The notes: generated from the letters alone by a model not told the origin. A stretch of 64,000 nt of DNA from Paenibacillus sp. JJ-100 (GCF_948329825.1 NZ_CAOJCM010000001.1:620001-684000), one strand, 5' to 3'. Positions 17,753 through 26,696 are shown, counted from the stretch's first letter. A program made the numbers and translations.

Positions 17753-19771
17753 TTGAATATTAGCTCTATGATCCGCGGGTTAATGGGAGATGGTAAACCG
17801 GGAGATGCCAAGACACTTGAGTTAAAGGAAGGACAAGTTGTTCGTGGTTCTGTAGTTAGTGTATCTGATGATGGTGGAGAGGCTGTGCTTCAGATCCAAG
17901 GAGTACAGGTGCGCGCCAAATTGGAGACCCCGCTTCGTCCAGGGGAGACAACACTTCTACAGGTTCAGCCTCCAGGAGAAAATGGGATGACCGTAATGAA
18001 ACCTGTTGCTGGTTCTCTCGCAGAACTGCCGCAGGCTTCGCTGAATAATGTGTTGCAAGAAATCGGTCTAGCGGATACTAAAGACAACCGGGAACTATTG
18101 CTTGCCATGCAACGCAATGGACTGCCATTGACCAAAGATAATGTAGCCATGGTGCAAAATATGATGGCGACCAAACCTGCGAATGTCCCTGTGGAAGAAT
18201 GGGTACAAGCGGCAGGGATTGCTTTTCAGCGAGGACTGCCAGTGACGACTGAAACGATGAAAGGATTACATCAAACGGTATTTGGACCTCCATTGCATCA
18301 GTTATTAAAGGGTCTAGCAGACCAGCTCGAGTCGCTGCTGTTACAATCACGAGGGGGTGCTGCTTCGGGTAAGGAGGGTGTGACCGGATTAGGAACTCAA
18401 GCGGGCACACCGGGGGGACAAGCAGGGAGTGCGGCAGCATCTCTTTCTGCACAGCCACAGGCGAGCACGGCTGAAGCAGCCAATCCCAACCTCCATCGGC
18501 AACCAGCTGGAACGCCGACAACAGGTGCATCCGTGAATGCAACCGGATCGCAAAGTGCTGTAGCGGATACAGGGCAGCAGGTGAAAAACGGCACAGGTCA
18601 AGCGAGCGCGGGACAGGCTGGGACTGAGACCGGAGCGAAAGGAATAGCCAGCAATCAAGAAACTGCTGGCAAAAGCAGTGCAGGTATTCCAGCAGGCACT
18701 GGAATACCTGGGGAAGGCCCGCGAAGCTCGGAAGCGGGCCAAGGTGTGAGCCGCCCGAGTTCGGCTGGGGCGGCAGAAGCTGCGGCCGTGCGTGCAGACG
18801 GCCGCACAGATTCGCCTGCTGCGTCGGGGACGTCATCCGCAGCAGGTCAGGGCGCGCCAGCACCTTCGGCAGTGCAACTGGCACCGAAGCTGCTGGCGCT
18901 GCTGGACGCGCTGCGCAGCGCGTCTCCTGCAGCACCGGCAATGCCGAGTGCGGCAGGACAAGCCGCCCCAGCTGCGCAGCAGGGCGGCCAGACGGCTGCG
19001 GCTGCCGCAGGCTCGCCGCAGCAGTCCTTGCCAGCCGGCGCTGATGCGCAGCCGGCTGGCGGTGTTGCCGCTGCACCTGCGGGAGCAGCGGCAGGGCACG
19101 TGCCCGTCACCCACGGGGGAGACCCGTGGGTGGGGCGCGTGCTCAAGCTGCTCGGTGCAGAGCACGAGCAGCAGGCAGTTCACGGCGCGGTGATTCAGCC
19201 GCGCGTGGGTGAAGCAGCGGGTCCAGCGAACGTGGACACGCTCAAGGGCTTGCTGCTGCAATTGGCCAGCAGCGATAGTGCCCCGGCGGCACTGAAAGAT
19301 GCCGCCGCCCAAGCCGTGCAGTATCTGACCGGTCAGCAGCTTCTGCTTACCACGGATCGCAGTGCAACGTTTGCACAGATGCACTGGTTTATTCCAATTA
19401 CGGGTCCGGACGGAGAACAGACCGCTTCGGTTCAGATTCAATCACGACGCGGGCGACGTGGGGAACTGGATGCCTCCAATTGCCGTCTGCTATTTGATCT
19501 GGATATGAGAAGTCTGGGGCATACCCTGGTTGATGTACATGTGGTGAATAATATTGTCAGTTTGCGTGTACTTAATGATCAGGAGGGCATGGCGGCTCTT
19601 CTGGAGAGTGGACGTGAGATGATCCATCAATCGCTTGATAAACTAGGATATCAGTTATTAACTTTCAAGGCTGAACCTTGGCCTGCTGGACAGGCGCCTG
19701 GGTCAGAACGTAAGATGACGGCAGCTGATTATAGCCCTAAGCGATACAAAGGGGTGGATTTCAAAATATGA
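17753..19771 (+). CDS. ylqG: YlqG-like protein with FliK-type C-terminal domain
   Basis: A 672-residue protein at the ylqG position of Firmicutes. Residues about 20-85 form a conserved N-terminal domain with a beta-rich VVRGSVVSVSDDGGEAVLQIQG stretch. Residues about 195-480 are a low-complexity Ala/Gly/Ser/Gln/Pro linker. The C-terminal 180 residues resemble the hook-length-control FliK C domain (HWFIPITGPDGEQTASVQIQ, LLFDLDMRSLGHTLVDVHV). The start is the TTG at 17753 with AAAGGAGGGAGA at about 17737-17747. It overlaps ylqH by four bases. The partner is an FlhB-like fragment, so a role connected with flagellar or related export is inferred, not shown. Confidence 0.8.
   Translation: MNISSMIRGLMGDGKPGDAKTLELKEGQVVRGSVVSVSDDGGEAVLQIQGVQVRAKLETPLRPGETTLLQVQPPGENGMTVMKPVAGSLAELPQASLNNVLQEIGLADTKDNRELLLAMQRNGLPLTKDNVAMVQNMMATKPANVPVEEWVQAAGIAFQRGLPVTTETMKGLHQTVFGPPLHQLLKGLADQLESLLLQSRGGAASGKEGVTGLGTQAGTPGGQAGSAAASLSAQPQASTAEAANPNLHRQPAGTPTTGASVNATGSQSAVADTGQQVKNGTGQASAGQAGTETGAKGIASNQETAGKSSAGIPAGTGIPGEGPRSSEAGQGVSRPSSAGAAEAAAVRADGRTDSPAASGTSSAAGQGAPAPSAVQLAPKLLALLDALRSASPAAPAMPSAAGQAAPAAQQGGQTAAAAAGSPQQSLPAGADAQPAGGVAAAPAGAAAGHVPVTHGGDPWVGRVLKLLGAEHEQQAVHGAVIQPRVGEAAGPANVDTLKGLLLQLASSDSAPAALKDAAAQAVQYLTGQQLLLTTDRSATFAQMHWFIPITGPDGEQTASVQIQSRRGRRGELDASNCRLLFDLDMRSLGHTLVDVHVVNNIVSLRVLNDQEGMAALLESGREMIHQSLDKLGYQLLTFKAEPWPAGQAPGSERKMTAADYSPKRYKGVDFKI
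18340..19150 (+). other. GC-rich low-complexity segment inside ylqG
   Basis: This stretch encodes the Ala/Gly/Ser/Gln linker and is visibly far richer in G and C than the rest of the window, with many GCN and GGN codons. It also gives long spurious open frames on the opposite strand. It is most likely a fast-evolving, unstructured linker, not an insertion. Confidence 0.7.
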
Positions 19772-20079
19772 AAGAAGATTCACCACAACCGGAACAGTTA
19801 TCCAAAAAGGCAGTTGCACTGAAATATGTGCCTGGAGAAAATGAAGCGCCTGTAGTCATTGCTAAAGGCCGCGGCAAAGTAGCAGAAGCCATTTTGGAAA
19901 AAGCCAAGGAGAACGGTGTACCTGTACAGGAGGATGCGGCGCTAGTAGAGGTGCTCTCCAAACTGGATCTGGATGAACAGATCCCGGCGGAATTGTATCA
20001 ACTGGTGGCCGAAGTGCTCACGTACGTGTATCAAGCAGACCGACTTGCCTCAGGCCGTCGTGAGAGTGAATCATGGTAA
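19768..20079 (+). CDS. ylqH: FlhB-like cytoplasmic-domain protein YlqH
   Basis: A 103-residue protein resembling the cytoplasmic C-terminal domain of FlhB/EscU: AVALKYVPGENEAPVVIAKGRGKVAEAILEKAKENGVPV then DLDEQIPAELYQLVAEVLTYVY matches the C-terminal half of the real FlhB at 51200-52282 (AVALKYEG, PQIIAKGQDYVALRIKEIA, GDAIPADLFQAVAEVLAYVYK). The autocleavage motif NPTH and the membrane part are missing. It overlaps ylqG by four bases and the next gene by seven. Function unproven. Confidence 0.85.
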   Translation: MKEDSPQPEQLSKKAVALKYVPGENEAPVVIAKGRGKVAEAILEKAKENGVPVQEDAALVEVLSKLDLDEQIPAELYQLVAEVLTYVYQADRLASGRRESESW

Positions 20080-20471
20080 GCCCACGGTCAGGTCAGAATC
20101 CAAAGGGCAAGATGACTCGTCAGCAAAAAGGTCGGATTGGTGAAGAGGAAGCTTGCCGTTGGTTAGAGGAAAAGAATTATCACATCCTCGAGCGAAATTG
20201 GCGATGCCGGAGCGGCGAAGTGGATATTATCGCAACTCATGAGAATTTGTTGATTTTTGTAGAGGTTCGGAGCCGCAGTTCACATGTTATATTTGGTACT
20301 CCTCAAGAGTCAGTCGATCAGCGCAAAATGCAACAAGTTCGTTCGACGGCTGCGGTCTACATACAAAGGAGCGGTGAGCACCATCGTCAGGTTCGATTTG
20401 ATGTCATTGCAGTTATGATCAACCATACAGGTGAGGTTGAATGTGTTAAACATGTAGAAAATGCATTTTAG
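20073..20471 (+). CDS. YraN / UPF0102 family nuclease-like protein
   Basis: A 132-residue protein of the UPF0102 family with a PD-(D/E)XK-like core: GRIGEEEACRWLEEKNYHIL, then SGEVDIIA and FVEVRSRSS, the acidic and metal-binding residues, and a terminal FDVIAV strand. Its biological role is not settled. The ATG at 20073 overlaps ylqH; an alternative ATG at 20112 with AAAGGG just before it would give 119 residues, closer to family length. Both are possible. Confidence 0.85.
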   Translation: MVSPRSGQNPKGKMTRQQKGRIGEEEACRWLEEKNYHILERNWRCRSGEVDIIATHENLLIFVEVRSRSSHVIFGTPQESVDQRKMQQVRSTAAVYIQRSGEHHRQVRFDVIAVMINHTGEVECVKHVENAF

Positions 20472-20483
20472 CATTAGAATGCG

Positions 20484-20529
20484 TGATGAGCTTTTAGACA
20501 GAAGTTATGTCCAAGGCTCATCTTTTTTT
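20484..20529 (+). terminator. Terminator after the YraN-like gene
   Basis: GATGAGCTTT-like arm (20484-20494) pairs with AAGGCTCATC (20513-20522), followed by seven T. It closes the rnhB-ylqG-ylqH-yraN group. Confidence 0.85.
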
Positions 20530-20659
20530 ATGGAATCCCTTCGGTTACTGCTGCATTCGCATTAGATGATTTCGGGCTATCGGAGGTTTCGAGTCTCGCA
20601 AAATAATAATAAGACAGATGACAGTAATTTTTCTAATATTTTTCTGGGCAAAGGATCTT

Positions 20660-20689
20660 TTGAATCTGTATAACAGAAGAGTGTATAAT
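20660..20689 (+). promoter_or_regulatory. Possible promoter for the nitroreductase gene
   Basis: TATAAT at 20684-20689 is a perfect -10. TTGAAT at 20660-20665 is a partial -35 at 18 bases. It lies 50 bases before the gene. Confidence 0.5.
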
Positions 20690-20738
20690 GAAGGCTGTAA
20701 CTCGATGTGTACTATGTGGATAAGGAGGCTCACTGCCT

Positions 20739-21290
20739 ATGAATAAAATGATAAACGCAGACAATGAAGTCCGCAATGCGATCATAAATCGCCGAACCGT
20801 CAAAAAATTTAAACAAGATCCTGTTCCAACGGAGCAAATTATCGACTTGCTGGATACAGCGGTTTGGGCACCAAATCATAAATTACGTGAACCATGGAGA
20901 TTTGTGCTGTTTAATGGGAAAGGGCGGAAGAAACTCGCGGAAGCGATTGAAGCCGAGATGGGCGAAGATAACAAGTTTTCGGCCAACGTGCTACAGGTAC
21001 CCGCCATTTTACTTGTTGTTCTGGATGAGGACCCAAGACAAGCAATATGGGATGAGGATTTTGCAGCAGTCAGTGCCTTGGTACAGAACTTTATGCTTGC
21101 TGCATGGAGTGAGCAGGTTGGAACGTTTTGGGTTACTAAACCATTTTTATATGCACCTAAATTCCGCAATGAACTGGGGATCGAGGGTGGAGAAAAAATC
21201 ATTGGCATGATTTATATCGGGTATCCTGACGTGATACCATCTGCAAAAGAGCGTACGCCTGCTAAGGATAAGCTGACTTTGTTTGAATGA
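20739..21290 (+). CDS. Nitroreductase family flavoprotein
   Basis: A 183-residue FMN-dependent oxidoreductase of the nitroreductase family. The N-terminal IINRRTVKKFKQDPVP, the APNHKLREPWRFVLF segment and the C-terminal EKIIGMIYIGYP are conserved flavin-contact blocks. The natural substrate is unknown. AAGGAGG at 20722-20728 precedes the ATG at 20739; an internal Met is three codons further. It is flanked by terminators and stands alone. Confidence 0.88.
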   Translation: MNKMINADNEVRNAIINRRTVKKFKQDPVPTEQIIDLLDTAVWAPNHKLREPWRFVLFNGKGRKKLAEAIEAEMGEDNKFSANVLQVPAILLVVLDEDPRQAIWDEDFAAVSALVQNFMLAAWSEQVGTFWVTKPFLYAPKFRNELGIEGGEKIIGMIYIGYPDVIPSAKERTPAKDKLTLFE

Positions 21291-21606
21291 CTCTTCACAG
21301 GATTAATTGAAGAGAATGCAATAAAAAAATTCTTTTTAGAAGAGAATCCAAAGGAAATCCATTAATATCATTGATTGATTAGTCGCTGTTTCAGCCAGAA
21401 TCATTAATATTATTGTAAATAATCAGTTCATTTTCTTTAAAACAGCTCTTAATACGAAGAGCATCGGATACAAATCTAAGAGAGGTCACATTCTCTCAAC
21501 GATTCTGGATATATCTGCTGTAATTATCAAGCCGTATAAGCTCCTTCATACACTATGAATGAAGGTGACGAATACGGCTTTTTGTGTTGTACCTGAATAT
21601 CCCGTA
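21291..21606. other. Convergent intergenic region between nitroreductase and comM
   Basis: These 316 bases are AT-rich and hold a bidirectional terminator near the right end (21529-21583). No gene or promoter is expected or seen between two converging genes. Confidence 0.6.
21529..21583. terminator. Bidirectional terminator between nitroreductase and comM
   Basis: AAGCCGTAT (21529-21537) pairs with ATACGGCTT (21572-21580), followed by TTT, and an inner CTCCTTCAT/ATGAAGG stem extends it. It can stop both converging transcripts. Confidence 0.75.
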
Positions 21607-23193
21607 CTAAAATAAATTTAAGTCTAACTGTCGATACTGTATCGCTTCTGCCACATGTGCAGTCAAAATTTCACCTTCATGATCCAGATCCGCAATGGTT
21701 TGTGCCATCTTCATAATTCGGTCATGAGCACGCATGCTCAGATTCAGCGTGTGAAGTGTTTGGTCCAACAACTGTTCTGCTTCAAGATTGAGTTGAATCG
21801 TTTTACGCAGAAATGTGCCAGAGAGCTGACTGTTCCAACGTACCGAATGATTTGCGTAGCGTTTGGCCTGGATGGCATGAGCAGCCATCACTTTGGCTTG
21901 CATCTCAGTAGAAGTTGGAGAGGCTCCTGCTTTGCGCCAATCCCCGGGCGGGGGAACTTCGACTTGGAGATCGATTCGATCAAGCAGTGGGCCTGAAATT
22001 TTGGCTCGGTATGCTGCAACGCGAGCAGGGCTGCAGATACAGCGTTGTTCTTCTGCTTGAGCAGATAAATACCCACACGGGCAAGGGTTCATGGAACAGG
22101 CAAGCATAAACTGCGCAGGAAATGTAAATGCAGCTCTAGCTCGACTAATGGTTACGGTCTGATCCTCAAGCGGCTGTCTTAGGACTTCAAGAACTTGACG
22201 CTGAAACTCGGGCAGCTCATCCAGAAACAATATTCCACGATGAGCGAGACTGACTTCACCAGGCTTTGGAATTCCACCGCCTCCGATCAAACCAGAGGTG
22301 GATATCGTATGATGAGGCGAGCGGAAAGGTCTGTCAGCGATCAATCCAAGAGGAGCTTCTTTTAGCTGACCTGCAGCGCTCAATACTTTGGTTACTTCAA
22401 GTGCCTCTTCTTCCGATAAAGGCGGCAAAATTGTAGGTAGTCGCTTAATCAACATGGTCTTACCCGTACCAGGTGGGCCAACCAACATAATATTGTGCAT
22501 TCCGGCAGCGGCAATCATCAAGGCACGCTTGACATGGTGCTGTCCCAGAACATCACTGAAATCTTCCGACAGAGAGGGAGAAGCAGTCCTCTTTTGATTC
22601 AGTTGCTCACTAGACGGTGCGGAGGTATGCAGATGGCTATAATCCGTTAGCTTGATCGTTGCAGCATTCGTTGAACCCGGAGATTCCGCTGTGGGAACAG
22701 GAGCGATCTCTTTCAAATGGCGTAGACCGTAAATTTTAATTCCACGAATAAGACGGGCTTCTTCCACATTATCATAAGGTAAAATAACGGAAGTGAAGCC
22801 TTGACGTTTGGCAAGGTCCACCATGGATAATATACCGGGTACAGGTCGAATGGAGCCATCTAGTGCCAACTCCCCCAATACTAAAGTTCTTTCTTGCGCA
22901 GGAAGAAGAAGCTGATTACTGGTTGTAAGCAAAGCGATCGCAATAGCAAGATCAAAGGAAGAGCCCTCTTTGCGCAGGTCAGCTGGGGCTAGATTGATCG
23001 TAATACGTTGCAAAGGATACTGGTATCCGCAGTTTTTGATCGCTGCACGAACCCGCTCCACAGCCTCTCGGATTGCTGAATCAGGTAGACCGATAATAGA
23101 AGTCAGAGGTAAACCGTTGGACAAATCCGTTTCCACTTCAATTAAAACACCATCAATTCCATAGAGACACGAGCTATATAATTTTCCGTACAT
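21607..23193 (-). CDS. comM: YifB/ComM-type Mg-chelatase-like AAA ATPase
   Basis: A 528-residue ATPase of the ComM/YifB family. In other bacteria ComM is a hexameric helicase that helps branch migration in natural transformation. It has an N-terminal domain (YGIDGVLIEVETDLSNGLPLT and GLPDSAIREAVERV), a Walker A GPPGTGKT, a LFLDELPEF Walker B, and a C-terminal Mg-chelatase helical domain (LNLSMRAHDRIMKMAQTIADLD). The start is the Met at 23193, preceded on the minus strand by GAGGTG; an earlier in-frame start lies upstream without a clear site. dprA, another transformation gene, is encoded 3.5 kb away on the other strand. Confidence 0.93.
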   Translation of the reverse strand: MYGKLYSSCLYGIDGVLIEVETDLSNGLPLTSIIGLPDSAIREAVERVRAAIKNCGYQYPLQRITINLAPADLRKEGSSFDLAIAIALLTTSNQLLLPAQERTLVLGELALDGSIRPVPGILSMVDLAKRQGFTSVILPYDNVEEARLIRGIKIYGLRHLKEIAPVPTAESPGSTNAATIKLTDYSHLHTSAPSSEQLNQKRTASPSLSEDFSDVLGQHHVKRALMIAAAGMHNIMLVGPPGTGKTMLIKRLPTILPPLSEEEALEVTKVLSAAGQLKEAPLGLIADRPFRSPHHTISTSGLIGGGGIPKPGEVSLAHRGILFLDELPEFQRQVLEVLRQPLEDQTVTISRARAAFTFPAQFMLACSMNPCPCGYLSAQAEEQRCICSPARVAAYRAKISGPLLDRIDLQVEVPPPGDWRKAGASPTSTEMQAKVMAAHAIQAKRYANHSVRWNSQLSGTFLRKTIQLNLEAEQLLDQTLHTLNLSMRAHDRIMKMAQTIADLDHEGEILTAHVAEAIQYRQLDLNLF

Positions 23194-23595
23194 AACAAAA
23201 AAACACCTCATTCGGGTAGTTAGCTCCACACAGGGCGGGCCAGTCTCGAATTAAGGTGCTTCCTCAGCTTCTACTAGCATTTTATATAAAAGAAATCAGA
23301 GCGTCAACCCATCCATGTTGTGAATTTGCATTGAGTTGCTGTGTATTAAATGGTTCTTTTCGGACTCGTTAATTTAAATATATTACTAGAAGATGTTAAT
23401 TTCCTAAAATATATTTTATACAATTTAATTTATAATAATTAAATGAACAAGTAAAATAATTTGTGCTCAATTATTCTTTTTTTTATCTATTTTATGATAA
23501 GATAGTAGTGGGGACTTTATTATTCGTAGGGATGTTTAATAGCTAATTTCCTCGATAAGTAACATATAGTACATTAGGCAGGTGAGATAGACAAC
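23194..23595. other. Divergent AT-rich region between comM and the ohrR-like gene
   Basis: The 402 bases carry the promoters of two divergent genes. The middle (23360-23520) is very AT-rich, with TATA-like runs and palindromic blocks, including the OhrR-like site listed separately. No gene seen. Confidence 0.6.
23419..23433. promoter_or_regulatory. Candidate OhrR operator
   Basis: TACAATT-T-AATTTAT at 23419-23433: the left half matches the B. subtilis OhrR half-site TACAATT exactly, and the right half keeps AATT of the expected AATTGTA. It is about 165 bases upstream of the regulator and could serve either divergent gene. Weak in such AT-rich DNA. Confidence 0.3.
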
Positions 23596-24051
23596 ATGCA
23601 GACAGACCGTTTAAAACTGGATAATCAATTATGTTTCGCAATATACGCTTGTTCACGTGAGATTACAAAGTTGTATCAGCCTTATTTGGAAGTACTTGGT
23701 GTAACATACTCTCAGTATCTCGTGTTGATGGTATTGTGGGAGCGGGAAGAATGTACGGTGAAAGAGATCGGGGAAGCTTTATACCTTGACTCAGGCACGC
23801 TGACTCCTCTTCTGAAACGGTTGCAGACAGCCGGCCTCATTCATCGCGAGCGTTCAGCGCAAGACGAACGTAAAGTGATGATTACACTGACCGAAGAAGG
23901 TCGTGAGCTTAAGAATAAAGCGTTATCCATACCTGATGCCATCCAAGGTGATGCTTGCCTGAATAGTACGGAATTCGAAGCGCTCCTTGGTCAATTTAAG
24001 GGATTGCTAGAAAAAGTTCACGAAACAAACATAAAGACAGCGAAAAAGTAA
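23596..24051 (+). CDS. ohrR: OhrR-like MarR-family organic-peroxide regulator
   Basis: A 151-residue MarR-family winged-helix repressor close to B. subtilis Ohr[20 protein letters not shown], then [16 protein letters not shown] and the recognition region [20 protein letters not shown] with the wing [17 protein letters not shown]. Cys13 matches the redox-sensing Cys15 of B. subtilis OhrR. Further Cys residues occur at 19, 53 and 121. No ohr peroxidase gene lies next to it, unlike most ohrR loci, so the target is elsewhere or the assignment covers a related sensor. GCAGGTGAG at about 23579-23587 precedes the ATG. Confidence 0.82.
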   Translation: MQTDRLKLDNQLCFAIYACSREITKLYQPYLEVLGVTYSQYLVLMVLWEREECTVKEIGEALYLDSGTLTPLLKRLQTAGLIHRERSAQDERKVMITLTEEGRELKNKALSIPDAIQGDACLNSTEFEALLGQFKGLLEKVHETNIKTAKK

Positions 24052-24072
24052 TAAAAGCATTGTTTCACGCAG

Positions 24073-24102
24073 AACCTTAGCCTTATGGGTTAAGGTTTTT
24101 TT
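24073..24102 (+). terminator. Terminator after the ohrR-like gene
   Basis: AACCTTA (24073-24079) pairs with TAAGGTT (24091-24097), followed by TTTTTTT. Confidence 0.8.
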
Positions 24103-24178
24103 CCATATATATCCAAGCATTCACTAAAAGGGATCATATCGATATCAAAAAGCTGTCTATTAATCATTACTTTTTTAA

Positions 24179-24206
24179 GGAAAGCGTTTTAAAAACATGG
24201 TACAAT
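24179..24206 (+). promoter_or_regulatory. sucCD promoter with overlapping cre-like site
   Basis: TACAAT at 24201-24206 is a -10 with an extended TG at 24198-24199; the -35 position is poor. A 14-base cre-like sequence at 24179-24192 (GGAAAGCGTTTTAA) matches the CcpA consensus TGWAANCGNTNWCA at 12 of 14 positions and overlaps the -35 region. Carbon-catabolite repression of sucCD is inferred. Confidence 0.5.
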
Positions 24207-24297
24207 GAATTGGGTTTAAGTAAAAATAGTCAACATTTGTCTTTTGTTCGTCTACCAACCCGCCTTGTTGCAGTCATGTTGATAGGAGGATTCGAGA

Positions 24298-25458
24298 ATG
24301 AATATCCATGAATATCAAGGAAAAGAAGTACTGAAACAGTATGGAGTTTCCGTTCCAAACGGAAAGGTTGCTTATACAGTCGATGAAGCGGTTGCAGCCG
24401 CAGAGGCACTGGGCAGTCCGGTGACTGTAGTTAAAGCACAAATTCACGCAGGGGGTCGGGGGAAAGCCGGCGGCGTGAAAGTGGCCAAAAGTTTAGAGGA
24501 AGTTCGTGCCTATGCATCCGAAATTTTGGGCAAAGTACTAGTAACCCATCAAACAGGACCAGAAGGTAAAGAAGTGAAACGTCTTCTGATTGAAGAAGGA
24601 TGCGATATCCGCAAGGAGTATTATGTGGGTGTTGTTGTAGATCGTGCTACAGGACGTGTAGTCATGATGGCTTCCGAAGAAGGCGGTACAGAGATCGAAG
24701 AAGTAGCTGAAGCTACACCTGAGAAAATTTTCAAAGAGGTCGTTGACCCTGCAATCGGGCTTCAAGTGTTCCAGGCTCGCAAGCTGGCTTACAGCATTAA
24801 AATTCCGAATGAACTCGTGAACAAAGCTGTGAAATTCATGCTCGCGTTGTACAAGGCATTTGTAGAGAAAGACTGCTCCATTGCCGAGATCAACCCGCTG
24901 GTTGTTACCGGAGATGGAAACGTTATCGCGCTTGATGCCAAGCTGAACTTTGACTCCAATGCTCTATTCCGTCACAAAGATATTCAGGAGCTTCGTGACC
25001 TGGATGAGGAAGATGAAAAAGAAATCGAAGCTTCCAAATATGACCTCAGCTACATAGCGCTTGATGGCAACATTGGCTGCATGGTTAATGGTGCGGGACT
25101 TGCGATGGCGACAATGGACATCATCAAATATTATGGCGGCGACCCTGCCAACTTCCTCGATGTTGGGGGTGGTGCTACTACGGAGAAAGTTACGGAAGCA
25201 TTCAAGATTATTCTGTCTGATGCCAAAGTAGCCGGAATCTTTGTGAACATCTTCGGTGGTATCATGCGTTGTGATGTCATTGCCAACGGTGTTGTTGAAG
25301 CTGCGAAGCAGCTTGGTCTGACCAAACCGCTGGTTGTTCGTCTTGAAGGAACTAACGTGGAATTGGGCAAACGCATTCTGGGAGAATCCGGTCTGAATAT
25401 TGTTCCAGCCGATTCTATGGCCGATGGAGCACAGAAAATTGTTGCCCTCGTAAAATAA
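24298..25458 (+). CDS. sucC: Succinyl-CoA synthetase beta subunit
   Basis: ADP- or GDP-forming TCA-cycle enzyme subunit that binds nucleotide through an ATP-grasp fold. The 386-residue protein has [17 protein letters not shown], the ATP-grasp [16 protein letters not shown], the EINPLVVT and CoA-side [18 protein letters not shown] landmarks. GATAGGAGG at about 24281-24289 precedes the ATG. sucD follows 63 bases later. Confidence 0.97.
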   Translation: MNIHEYQGKEVLKQYGVSVPNGKVAYTVDEAVAAAEALGSPVTVVKAQIHAGGRGKAGGVKVAKSLEEVRAYASEILGKVLVTHQTGPEGKEVKRLLIEEGCDIRKEYYVGVVVDRATGRVVMMASEEGGTEIEEVAEATPEKIFKEVVDPAIGLQVFQARKLAYSIKIPNELVNKAVKFMLALYKAFVEKDCSIAEINPLVVTGDGNVIALDAKLNFDSNALFRHKDIQELRDLDEEDEKEIEASKYDLSYIALDGNIGCMVNGAGLAMATMDIIKYYGGDPANFLDVGGGATTEKVTEAFKIILSDAKVAGIFVNIFGGIMRCDVIANGVVEAAKQLGLTKPLVVRLEGTNVELGKRILGESGLNIVPADSMADGAQKIVALVK

Positions 25459-25521
25459 GTTCATTCCTTCGTACCGGAGCTGTCCGGGCATTGAAAAATA
25501 ACCGTAAGGATGTGAAGCAAC

Positions 25522-26451
25522 GTGAGTATTTTGATCGATAAAAATACAAAAGTCATTACGCAAGGCATTACGGGTTCAACGGGAATGTTCCACACGAAGG
25601 GCGCATTGGACTACGGAACCCAGATGGTAGGCGGTGTTACGCCGGGTAAAGGCGGAACGAATGTTGACATCACGCTGGAAGACGGTTCAGTAGTTAGTTT
25701 GCCAGTGTTTAACACTGTGCAGGAAGCGAAGGAAGCTACTGGCGCAACAGCGAGCGTCATCTATGTTCCACCTGCATTCGCAGCGGATTCAATCATGGAG
25801 GCTGTTGACGCAGAACTGGATCTCGTGATCTGTATTACAGAAGGTATTCCTGTTCTTGATATGGTTAAAGTTGACCGTTTCATGGAAGGCAAAAATACAG
25901 TATTGATTGGCCCTAACTGTCCGGGTGTTATTACACCAGGCGAGTGCAAAATTGGTATTATGCCTGGATATATCCATATGCCAGGACATGTCGGTGTCGT
26001 TTCCCGTAGTGGAACATTGACGTATGAAGCCGTTCATCAGCTCACAACTCGTGGCATTGGTCAATCTTCTGCCGTAGGAATCGGGGGAGACCCCGTTAAA
26101 GGCTCTGAGTTTATTGATATCCTGAAACGCTTCAATGAAGATCCTCAGACACATGCTGTCATTATGATCGGTGAGATTGGTGGTACTGCGGAAGAGGATG
26201 CAGCAGAGTGGGTAGCTGCTAACATGACGAAACCCGTAGTAGGTTTCATTGGTGGAGTTACAGCACCTCCAGGTAAACGTATGGGTCATGCTGGAGCGAT
26301 TATCTCTGGTGGTAAAGGTACTGCCAAAGAGAAAATTGCAAAGCTTGAATCTTGCGGTATCAAAGTAGCCCCAACACCAGCTGAGATGGGTTCCACTTTG
26401 GTGAGCGTGCTTGAAGAACGTGGTATTTTGAATTTGTGCACGACACATTAA
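25522..26451 (+). CDS. sucD: Succinyl-CoA synthetase alpha subunit
   Basis: The 309-residue subunit that binds CoA and carries the phosphohistidine. [28 protein letters not shown] is the CoA-binding region, [20 protein letters not shown] the middle, and [17 protein letters not shown] contains the active-site His. Start is GTG at 25522 with AAGGATGTGA at 25506-25515. Confidence 0.97.
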   Translation: MSILIDKNTKVITQGITGSTGMFHTKGALDYGTQMVGGVTPGKGGTNVDITLEDGSVVSLPVFNTVQEAKEATGATASVIYVPPAFAADSIMEAVDAELDLVICITEGIPVLDMVKVDRFMEGKNTVLIGPNCPGVITPGECKIGIMPGYIHMPGHVGVVSRSGTLTYEAVHQLTTRGIGQSSAVGIGGDPVKGSEFIDILKRFNEDPQTHAVIMIGEIGGTAEEDAAEWVAANMTKPVVGFIGGVTAPPGKRMGHAGAIISGGKGTAKEKIAKLESCGIKVAPTPAEMGSTLVSVLEERGILNLCTTH

Positions 26452-26529
26452 TCCTATTCCGTTATAATAGAAGAAACAGCTCAGAAATAGATTCATTTCT
26501 GAAACCGTTGATTCTATAGCGGTAAAGGT

Positions 26530-26573
26530 AAGCAACCTTTTGTCCCTTAAACAGGGCGAATGGTTGCTTTTTT
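26530..26573 (+). terminator. Terminator after sucD
   Basis: AAGCAACC (26530-26537) pairs with GGTTGCTT (26562-26569), with a small inner CCC/GGG stem, then a T run. Confidence 0.85.
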
Positions 26574-26578
26574 GCGTT

Positions 26579-26655
26579 TATTTTCCGAAAATGCCGTCAG
26601 ATTTTGAAGGTACATGATGTAAACGCTTGCTATTTTACTTTACTTATCACACAAT
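26579..26655 (+). promoter_or_regulatory. dprA upstream region: possible CodY box, cre site and promoter
   Basis: TATTTTCCGAAAATG at 26579-26593 matches the CodY consensus AATTTTCWGAAAATT at 12 of 15 positions. ATGTAAACGCTTGCT at 26617-26631 fits the relaxed cre consensus WTGNAANCGNWNNCW at every fixed position. A possible sigma-A promoter TTGCTA (26627-26632), 17 bases, CACAAT (26650-26655) overlaps the cre 3' end. Together they would suit nutritional control of dprA. Confidence 0.4.
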
Positions 26656-26696
26656 ATGAGGGGAGTTTTCTCTCCTTAATTAAGGGAGGCCGTAAC

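Noticed and set aside
18078..19441. Long antisense open frames opposite ylqG, up to 332 codons
   Set aside because: They come from the GC-rich, repetitive codon pattern of the ylqG linker and have no ribosome binding site, start context or family features.
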